64,000 nt of DNA from Clitoria ternatea (lineage: Eukaryota > Streptophyta > Magnoliopsida > Fabales > Fabaceae). Shown piece by piece: positions 55,642-64,000 of this stretch. Position numbers and translations under genes: made by a program. The stretch covers positions 89,110,501-89,174,500 of the forward strand of contig CM075674.1 in assembly GCA_037962975.1 (NCBI GenBank), read 5' to 3'. Every line of letters starts with the position of its first letter. Positions within the stretch are counted from its first letter, which is position 1. Under the pieces are notes generated by a model, which ran no database searches, was not told where the DNA came from, and was given only the letters and a program-made list of their open reading frames with translations.

Positions 55642-58600
55642 TCAACTTTGATTTGAGGACTGCTTTATAAGAGGCTGAGAGGTCTTGCCCATCTCCTCAG
55701 GCTGGCTCTTCACCTCCATTAGCAATGCAACCACTTCCTTCATTGTGGGGCGCTCTGCTGGGGAAGAGTTCACACAAAACATTGCAATTCCAAGTGTTTG
55801 AAGCATCTCTTGCACCATTTGATCTGGTAGACCTTGGAGCTTTGTGTCTAGTATTGATACAGCTGGTTCAAAGCTTCCCATCTTCCTCTTCACCCACTCA
55901 ACTATGTGTTGTTCATCTCCAACATGGGACTCAACAGCGCTTCGCCCACTAAGTATCTCTAGCAAAACCACTCCATAACTGTACACATCACTCTTCTCTG
56001 TTATGTTCATGGAGTAGCCATATTCTGCATTGATGCGCAACATGTTCATAACTTAAACCAATAGTAACTCAGTGTTGAACTATTGTTCGACCGAATAACA
56101 AATACTTTTTTTTTCATCTATTTAGATGTATCAAGTCAAGTGTTTGAGTCATATAAAAGTGTTGAATTATTAACTCTGGTTGAGCAAATAACAAATACTT
56201 TTTTTATGTGAACACTTGTCTAAGGAAAGTCTGACATTGTTGAATAAGTGTCAGTATTAGAAACTTATCCACCACAGGACACGTCAGAGGTGTTTATGCT
56301 TCATACATAACAATGAATAACAAAATGTGGATCTCCATATAATCCTGAGGTTGAAATGAATTTGTGCATAATGCTTCTAGTTTGAATTTGAATGTGATAT
56401 ATATAACTACACAAGTGAAGTTAATTCTTCCTATTGCAAACTAAAATTAATTGAAATCAACAAATCCAAGGATGTAAACATTTAAAAAAGGTTAAAAAAC
56501 AATAAAGAAAGTGACGTTCAAGTTCACATGCCTGGCGCAATATAACCATAGGAACCAGCAACTCTGGACATTGCATGATGAACCATTGGTGAGTTCATTA
56601 GCTTTGCAAGGCCAAAATCTGCAAGATATGCTTCAAACTTGTTGTCCAGAAGTATGTTATTGCACTTGACATCTCTATGAAGAATGGAAGGGACGCAATC
56701 ATGATGAAGGTAAGCAAGACCCTGAGCTGATCCAACAGCAATCTTGTATCTAGTTTCCCAGTTCAAGTTCCTGTTCCCTTGCAAAAGCTGTCGAAGATTA
56801 CCATTCGGGATGTAGTTATAGAGAAGAAGGTTAACACTCCTGTTAGAACAATAACCAAGAAGCCTCACAATGTTCCTGTGCCGAATGTACCCAAGAATCT
56901 GAATCTCTGCAGCAAAAGAATCCACCCCTTCATCTGCTTTGCTTGCTTTCCACAGTTTCTTCACTGCCACCAACTCCCCACCTGGCATCTCAGCCTTGTA
57001 CACCACACCAGAGCAACCCTTTCCAATCACATTCTCATCCTTCAAGCAATCCAATATATTATCGATAGTGAAGTTCAGTTTCTGAAATGGGATGAAAGTC
57101 CAAGGATAAGAGAAATCCTCAGCTCCTGATGTTGACCCTGATGTCCCTAAAGTCTTTTCAACCTTGTACCGGTGATTACGAGTAACTAGAATCCAAGATG
57201 CAATGAGAACTATAGTGACTGAGGCCAGAATGACAACGATCGAAGTAATGGTTTTTGCAGATTTTAAACCATTTTTTTGAACCAGACTTGAAGAGCAAGT
57301 AGTCCCATCAATGGACTGACATAGGCGGGGGTTCTGAAGATATGAATTAGAAGATAGAGTTCTGAAGAATGGACTTACTGGGATAGGACCAGAGAAGTTG
57401 TTATAGGAGATATTGAGGGAAGTTAAACTTGTGAGAGAACCAAGAACCTTAATTCCTCCATAAAGCATATTATGAGAAAGATCAAGTGATTGTAACTGAG
57501 TCAAAGCAGACAATGAACTTGGAATTTCTCCTGTGAATGCATTTGAGCTCAAGTCCAAACTGATAGTGAAGCTTGTTACATAACTAATCTCAGGTGGTAT
57601 GCCACCAGAGAGGCTGTTGCAACTCAAATCCAGTAGAGTTAGCTTCTGCAAGTTTCTGATGGATTTTGGGATTGATCCTGTTAGAAGATTGTTGTTGAGG
57701 ATGAGCTTGTTCAAATAGCTCAAGTTTCCAAAGCTCCAAGGGATTTCACCTGCCAAACTGTTTCTGCTGAGATCCAGCTGCTCCAAATTTTCAAGCTCCC
57801 CAATCACAGATGGAATTTCACCACTGAGGTGGTTGTTGTGCAGATCCAAAAGCTCAAGAACTGTGACGTTGGCAATCTCAACTGGTATGCTTCCAGAGAA
57901 ATGATTCATGTACAAGTCAAGGAACACCAGATTCTGCAACTGGCCTATCTCTTTTGGAATCTGTCCTGAGAGCTGGTTTTCTCCAACCCTCAGCCTCACC
58001 AAAGACTCGCAGTTTGAAACACTTGGTGGCAACCTTCCTGTCAATGAATTCCCCAGAAGCAGAAGCTTACTCAGCTTCTTCAGGCTGAAAATTTTCTCTG
58101 GGATGGAACCTGTTAGCCTGTTCCTTGAAAGATCAAGTACATACAGTTCTGTGCAGTTTCCAAAAGAGGATGGTATGGTTCCAGACACCAAATTACCCCA
58201 CAAGAAAAAACTCTGTAGAACCTTCAATTTTCCTACCTGCCATGGAATTGTACCTGATAACTGGTTCTTGTCAAGCTGAACAGTGGAAAGGCTTGTGCAG
58301 TTGCTCAACTCCCATGGTATTTTACCTGTGAGTGAGTTGTCTGATAGATGAAGCTGTTCCAGAACCACCAACTTCCCAAAATCTCCCGGTATTTCACCCG
58401 AGAGATCATTGGAAGAAACATCAAATGTAACTAATGATGAACAATTTGAAAGCTCTGCTGGGATTGACCCAGATAATGCGTTTCCCCAAAGAAGCAAACT
58501 TGTAAGTTTTCGCAAGTTACCCAGTTGAGGAGGGATAGAGCCAGAGAGCTTGTTCACGTGCAAATACAGATTTCTCAACTCAGAACACATCCCAAGTTCT

Positions 58601-59382
58601 GGTGGTATTGAACCAGAAATTTCAGTATCATAAAGTGCTAAAGTTTGGAGGTTGACCAAGTTACCAAATGTAGGGGGAAGGGCACCAGAAAGACCTGTGG
58701 CAGCTGCACCAAATGTGGTGAGGTTTGTGAGTAGGCCTAACTGTGATGGGATTTGTCCACCGAGATATGGATTACCCCCTATCCGAAACTGCTGCAGAGA
58801 TGTCAAAGAGCCTAACTGTGAAGGGATTGACCCGTTGAGAAGATTGTCTTGGAGACAAAAAACTTGAAGTGAAGTAAGATTAGCAAGATGTTGAGGGATG
58901 TTTCCTGTCAACTTGTTGGAGTTCAAGAAAAGGAACTGGAGTGAAGAAAGCCTTCCAAGTTCACCAGGTATGGAACCAGTAAGGGAGTTTGAGGAGAGGT
59001 CAAGAAGCTGAAGATGCTCCAGTTGACCAAAAGAGGGTGGTATGGAGCCAGAGACATTGGTGGAAGAGAGATTGAGGAGTTGCAGCATTGACAAAGAGGA
59101 GAGCCGAGGAGGTAAAGATGAAAAGTTTAGAAAAGTATCCGAAATGGATAGAGAAATGACTCTACCTTGTGGGGAACAAGTAATGCCTTTCCATGAACAA
59201 GGAGTTGAACTTGATGGGTTCCATGAGGAGAGAACAGGTGATGATTTTGCAGCAGGACCAGCAGCAGGGAGAAGAGAGAGAAGGGCTAGTCCATCAGGTG
59301 AGAGACAAGTGACTCCCAACTTTGTCAGGGTGAGGCAGAACAATAGCAAGGAAAGTAACAAAGCGGTACCACTATTTTCCAT
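55642..59382 (-). CDS. LRR receptor-like kinase, RGI5-like (At1g34110-like), two exons
   Basis: Exons 59382-56532 and 56024-55642 give 1077 residues, close to the size of its Arabidopsis relatives. Start: first ATG, MENSGTALLL; the frame extends upstream only from a TTG. Signal peptide about 1-26; LRR N-cap with CSWKGITC; then more than 20 plant-type LRRs (SGSIPxxLGxLxxLxxL) to about residue 670; a membrane segment about 712-734; kinase from about 786 with IGKGCSGVVYK, the ATP-site lysine in AVKKL, HRDVKCNN (about 902) and DFG (about 922), so a complete RD kinase. The PWTFIPFQKL juxtamembrane motif and the LRR text resemble the RGI/RGFR family, plasma-membrane receptors of root meristem growth factor peptides. 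The subfamily call is recognition, not a search. No lesion seen. Intron 1 has a GC donor. Confidence 0.93.
56025..56531 (-). other. intron of the receptor kinase, GC-AG type
   Basis: 507 bp. The donor reads CCAG/GCATGT and the acceptor AATGCAG/AATAT (minus strand). This junction gives the conserved APEYGYS of kinase subdomain VIII. No GT donor gives the same protein; the nearest in-frame GT lies 24 nt upstream. Confidence 0.82.
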
Positions 59383-61255
59383 TTGGCTTGTTGTGGTGGT
59401 TGAGATTAAGAACTGAGTCAAATGATGGAGTGTTTGTTGGTTGTAAGTTGTAAAAAATCACTGACTCACCATGTCATTGAAGATGGTGGTGATTGGTGAA
59501 ACTGAAGAAGCTAATAAAAGTCCACACTAGGAGACCAAATGCATGTGGGAGGGTTTCTATTGCTTAAGTTTCACACAAAGTTTTCAATACTAGCATGTGA
59601 AATAAGAGAGACCATACCATGTACCAATTTATTTTTCTTACCAGAAAGTAGCTACCTCTACTCTCTCTAGAACCAAATGGTAGAGCCAAAACTTAACCAG
59701 GCTTGTGATGATGCTAGTTAGTAATTACTATGCTTCTGTTCCAGAACATTCGGTGCCATGGTAAAGGTAAGAAGTGAGAAACTGAGAATGGTGGCTAAGT
59801 TCTGGCGCATTTGGTGAATGCACCATTATTGGTTTCCATGTTTCGCGTGACTGCTTCAAGGTAATGATAACAGAAGAGTTAAGCTAAACGGTGGTGGTAG
59901 TGCGGTGGCGGAGCCTTTTCTCGAGTTCAATGCACTTCGAAAAACCCCCCTCCCAGTTCCCTCTGCACATTTAAATAGATAGGCTAGTTTTTATTTCATT
60001 GTTTTGGCTGTATTCGTTGTTGTGTGCATGTACCAAATTGACCTTCATTATTCAGATGGTAAGGGGCAGAGGGAATGTATGAAGGGGGCATGTCGAGAGT
60101 TCACAAAAATTAAGGGTTCTCCTGTAACTGATACTCCCCTTCCTTTCATTTTATCTTATTATTCAGGGAGGAATGGGACTTAACTGTTTGTTATTGTATC
60201 TGCTGTGCCAATCATGACATATTAAACAGACCAAAATTCTCATGCCATTCATGAATTCACCTCATATCTGTAAATTTTACTAATTTAACTGATAAGATTG
60301 TTTGGTGAATATATATATTTTTCATGACTTGAAATTGAGTCTGATCAAGATCTTTATGCAAAGTCATAGAAATATTGTCCATCAGTCAATTTTTTTATGC
60401 TATAGCGGTGAATGCAAAAGGATAAGTATGTAACAAGGTGGGACAAATGGATTCAAATTTAGAGTTCTTACACTTTCTGTCTATTTAACAGAACATTGTC
60501 TATCAAACAGGGCATGTATTATTTTAAAATAAACTAATCTCTATCATTTTATCAATTTTTGTTTTTGTGTGTCAGTTATTTTTTTATTAATTTCGGTTCT
60601 TATATTATTAACTATATTGAAATCAATTTTTAATATGTTAAAATTTATTTTTAAAATGTTACATTTTTAACTCAACTACTAACTAATTAAACGAAAATAT
60701 TATGTTATATATTTTTTTTTTGTCTCTCCAACTTATTGTAGTGTTTAACTTTTCAAAATAGGATTTATCTTTCTCTCTTTTAATACTTTTAGGGACCGAT
60801 TTTAACATATTTAATAATATAATGACTAAAACCAATAGAAAAATAACCCAAAGACCAAAACAAAAAAAAAATTGTAAAAATATAAACATCAATAAAATAT
60901 TTAACCTTAAATTAATCAAACAGGTGTTCATTACACAAATGTTATTTCTTTCCAAACCCTTACAAGAGGGTTAAAAAATTAATTTTACTAGTATTAGTGG
61001 TTAGTTAAGGTTGATTTTAAACATTGAGAATAAAAGTGTAATAAAATACATTTTTATTTTTTCACTTTCACACCTCGAAACCTCACTTTACTTAATGCTT
61101 ATTTGGAACACTATTTTTATCTCTTCAGTTTCGTTTCACAAACTCCATCCACTCCCAACAACTTTTTTAAAAGAATTTGTCCAACTATGTTCTATCATGC
61201 TAGAACTAGGAAACCATCACAAAAATACTTTGATTTAGTCATGGGCTTGCATAGG
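59383..61255. other. upstream region of the receptor kinase, intergenic
   Basis: Should hold the kinase promoter near 59383-60000 (minus strand). I see no other gene. AT-rich beyond 60200 with no clear element. Confidence 0.5.
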
Positions 61256-62757
61256 ATATGATCATATGTCTGTCATGATGTGGGACTTAATGGCTTTAGA
61301 ATTTGATAGAACATATGATGATATGTATAAAATATATGATAATATATACTTAGTCATAATATAGTATTCAGGTTCATAAATCAATTAGCATAGATATAGC
61401 CTAGGATATTTATTCTTCCTTGATTCAAACATATTATCTTTCATGTGATGTTATATATAACCACAACACTGTGAATATAAGAGACACGAAATATATTCCT
61501 TTATGGTATCAAATTAGGGTTGAAATCCTTTCCCGCTTCCGTCACTTTCCTAGCCTTTTCTCAGCCCTATCTCTCTTCTCATCTCCCCTGTCTATTTCTT
61601 GTGTCAACCACTATGACTGACTGCAAAAAATTTCACTCGGCTCTTGTTGTATCAAACATCAAGAACCATATCTCTATCACCCTGGAAATGGAAAACGTCC
61701 AGTATGCGCCATGGGCAAAACTGTTCAAAATTAACGCATGTTTCCACAAGGTGCTTTACCACATCATTCAATCGGAGTTGGGAAAGGAAAAGGTGCAGAA
61801 CAATGTTGCTGAAGAGTTTTGGTCAATACTTAATGCTATAGTTTTTTGAACTACACAACAATCTCCCATGATATGTTGCATATGAACCTTGAACCAGATG
61901 CAATTACAATAGAGGCCTGGAATAGATTACGTGATATATTCTAGGACAATAAGAATGCATGGGCTGTCACTCTTGAGCAAGAATTCTCCCATATGAACAT
62001 GGAAGATTTTCCAAATGTCTCTACGTATTGTCAATGACTCAAGGAGTTGCCAGATCAACTTAAGAACATCAGTGCATCAGTTTCAAATAACTGTCTTGTT
62101 CTTCATATGGTGGCTGGCCTTACTGAGGCTTACAATGGAGTTACGACGCTCATTCGCCAAAGCAATCCTCTCCCACCATTCTATTAAGCCCACTCTACGC
62201 TCACTTTAGAAGAAGCTGGTCTTATGAAGAAGGCTATAACTGGCATGAATTCTGCCATGATGGCTCATGATACTAACGACTCTCACTCTTCCAACAAGAC
62301 TTCTTAAAGTCGTAGCAACCATGGTGATAAGAATGGCCAAAATCGCTACAATAATGGTGGTAATCGGGGTGGAGGCAGGAGCAATAGTGGTGGTCGTTGT
62401 GGTGGCTGTAATGGTGGCTGGCAGAAGTAGTCTGGCCAGCAACAAGCGCACCAGTACCAATGGTCTGCTGGACAGTGACAGTGGCCATGGATGCCTTCGG
62501 CTATTCCACCTTGCCCATACCCCTCATCAGTACCCTTTTCACCTTGGGTTTGATCCAGTTCCAACACAACCAGCGGCGCCAACCAGGCAATCTGGGGCCA
62601 AAACCACCACAGGCATACACAACGGCAACAACTTCATAAACTCCAACCGACATCATAACCACAATGCACACTCTTGGGCTGAATCCTTCATATGCAAATT
62701 GGTATATGGATATTGGTACCACTTCCCACATGACATCCGAGCAAGGTACTTTCGTAC
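61256..62757 (+). mobile_element. decayed Ty1/copia element, 5' part
   Basis: An AT-rich LTR-like stretch (start uncertain, about 61256) ends near 61500. A weakened primer site TGGTATCAAAT (61504) follows, then gag-like coding DNA. It is cut at 62757 by element F. Confidence 0.6.
61612..62757 (+). pseudogene. copia gag and protease start, broken
   Basis: ATG at 61612. A copia-type gag start (MENVQYAPWAKLFKINA), then in shifted frames EAWNRLRDIF, LKELPDQLKN and MVAGLTEAYNG, typical of UBN2-type gags. A Gly/Asn/Arg-rich stretch (62330-62430) stands where a CCHC knuckle often lies, with no CCHC visible. At the end, YMDIGTTSHMT is the protease start with Ile for the usual Thr/Ser. Several stops and frame changes, so an old copy. 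Confidence 0.75.
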
Positions 62758-63486
62758 TGATCCGGTCTCAATACCGGTATCCGTTCTATAAGACATGATA
62801 CAACGTCTTTGACCGTTCTTCAACGTGTCACCGGTGTCATCGGTATACATCCGGACTCTAATTCCGTATCAGGCGCTCTCCCTATACCGGTTAGTCCGGA
62901 TAACACCATGACATTAGATAACATACACGTCACTATACAGAAGACAAGAGGCATTGCTACAGGGACCGATCAATAATTTCCTGCACTACGAGCCAAAATC
63001 TGCTCACAGGAATGATCAATTTGCCCCACAAGTCAAGCCTATACTCTCTACGCTCAATATAAAATAGCTACTTGACCCAATCATGCTGGTAAGTGTGCAA
63101 TAAAATAATGCTATTGGAGGTTAGTGGTTCCCACTAACGAGTCCTCGTATATCGAGTCAATCAGGTATATGAACTCTCTTCATCAATGGAGAGAGGGATC
63201 TTCAACTCTTCTTCAACTACGATTACTCTCTGAAATATATTCCTTACTTGGAATATATCACTAACTTGAGCATCGGAGAATCTTCGCAGGTGACACCACC
63301 TTTCGCCCACATCAACGTGTGAGGACGGTGTAAAGGACCTCCAGGACGCCAAGACCGATCTCTTCATACAAAAACATCAGATACATAGACCGGATACTCT
63401 TATAACCGGTCTTCAGAGACATAATCTTTTCACTATTTGTGACTGCCTCGACATCGGATCTCTTGACCCCGGTTCAGGACAGATCA
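62758..63486 (+). repeat. 5' LTR of element F
   Basis: 729 bp, TGATCCGGTC to GACAGATCA. Reverse-complement relative of 43797-44544, sharing blocks such as AACCGGTCTTCAGAGACATA and GGTGACACCACCTTTCGCCC. Confidence 0.88.
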
Positions 63487-63487
63487 T

Positions 63488-63505
63488 TGGCACACCCAGT
63501 GGGAC
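63488..63505 (+). other. primer binding site of F
   Basis: TGGCACACCCAGTGGGAC, one base after the LTR; the same kind as in C and E. Confidence 0.85.
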
Positions 63506-63551
63506 CCGATAAAGTTATTCCCATATCCTGCTTTAGAACAAGTGATCATCC

Positions 63552-64000
63552 ATGGAAGGTGAGGCACATGATTTCGTGGAGAATCAACCTGAAGGCAGAA
63601 CTAACACCAATGCCTTCAGAAAGCTTAACTTTGATTCTCAGGGGGCAGCTCAAAGAGAATGGTACCAGCATCTAGCTCTGATCCTCGTGATGAGTTGATC
63701 AGTCAACTCCAGAAAGAACTTGCAGAATTGCAAAGAGAGAAAAAGCAGAGCGAGGATAAAGAATCATCTCGCACACGAGACACTCCCTATACAACCGATG
63801 AAGAAAAATCCACCACTCTCCAATACTCAAACATCCCCACGTTTGAGGGGAGAGAGCAGACTCATGACTCTGATGATGGAGCTGCTCACGGGAAGAGGGA
63901 GTTAATTACAGCACCCCCGGTAACTTACAAACTTAAAGTTCATTTTTCAAGGAGACTCATGAGCATCCACATCCCCAAGCACCTTCAAACCACTCAGCCA
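63552..64000 (+). pseudogene. gag of F, N-terminal part, frameshifted
   Basis: ATG at 63552 (MEGEAHDFVENQPEG). One base is missing relative to E near 63640, so the frame hits a stop soon after. The gag frame then continues from about 63659 (SSSDPRDELISQLQKEL) to the window edge at HIPKHLQTTQP, matching the gag of E and C. Confidence 0.78.

Larger units (their letters stand above)
62758..64000 (+). mobile_element. Element F: Tat-type retrotransposon, 5' end
   Basis: Same family as E but on the plus strand: LTR (62758-63486), primer site (63488-63505), gag start, running off the right edge. It is inserted in the copia relic. The expected TSD CGTAC (62753-62757) cannot be checked. Confidence 0.88.

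Noticed and set aside
59383..59421. N-terminal extension of the receptor kinase
   Set aside because: Begins with TTG; the ATG at 59382 gives a normal signal peptide and family length.
62267..62791. Frame with a very hydrophobic Val/Ile-rich stretch resembling a membrane protein
   Set aside because: Shadow of the glycine-rich copia gag and then crosses into the LTR of F.

Overview
The window looks like nuclear DNA of a flowering plant. A dicot, probably a legume, is likely but not proven. Evidence: Ty1/copia SIRE/Maximus-type, Ty3/gypsy Tekay-type (chromovirus) and Ty3/gypsy Tat-type LTR retrotransposons, two MITEs, a two-exon leucine-rich-repeat receptor kinase closely resembling Arabidopsis RGI5/At1g34110, and a small single-exon gene with a mitochondrial-type leader. 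Most of the first 44.5 kb is one nested stack of retrotransposons. The right 20 kb is gene-bearing DNA with scattered older insertions.

Layout of the nest, with target-site duplications (TSDs) read directly from the sequence. Element E (Tat type, minus strand, 5528-44544, left end outside the window) is the host. A SIRE-type copia element (1-5527, minus strand) sits in its pol. Element A (Tekay type, plus strand, 8023-43672, TSD TTGGT) sits in its gag. A 4.9-kb solo LTR, element D (8584-13494, TSD AAATG), sits in the 5' LTR of A. Element B (Tekay type, plus strand, 20896-41287, TSD ATCGA) sits in the 3' LTR of A. Element C (Tat type, minus strand, 27627-39404, TSD ATTTT) sits in the 3' LTR of B. 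Each interrupted LTR can be rejoined at its TSD, and the second LTR of A preserves the empty site of D.

Right part: a MITE (45098-45319); a solo SIRE-type LTR (45337-46729, TSD CCATG); a Tat-like LTR/gag relic that ends about 55 bp before the ATG of the small mitochondrial-type gene (47575-48045); intergenic DNA with a Harbinger/Tourist-like MITE (52384-52561, TSD TTA); a solo Tat LTR with an 18-bp tandem array (53345-54335, TSD ATACT); the receptor kinase on the minus strand (55642-59382), whose intron has a GC donor; a decayed copia relic (about 61256-62757); and the 5' end of another Tat element, F (62758 to the window end).

Most notable signals. (1) Element C carries, antisense to pol, a gene with its own TATA box, a 95-bp GT-AG intron that restores the reading frame, and a poly(A) signal. 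(2) A motif, TCCGAGTGA, is scattered in many copies through the Tekay-type LTRs and also through the gag-pol of A in all three codon phases, so it looks like a nucleic-acid-level signal; solo LTR D has a cluster in each orientation. (3) The three Tekay-type LTR families share a TATA / splice-donor / splice-acceptor layout and paired CGCTYRAGCG palindromes. Coding regions of A, B, C and E are broken mainly by stop codons of the kind produced by deamination of methylated cytosine. All comparisons and counts were made by eye.
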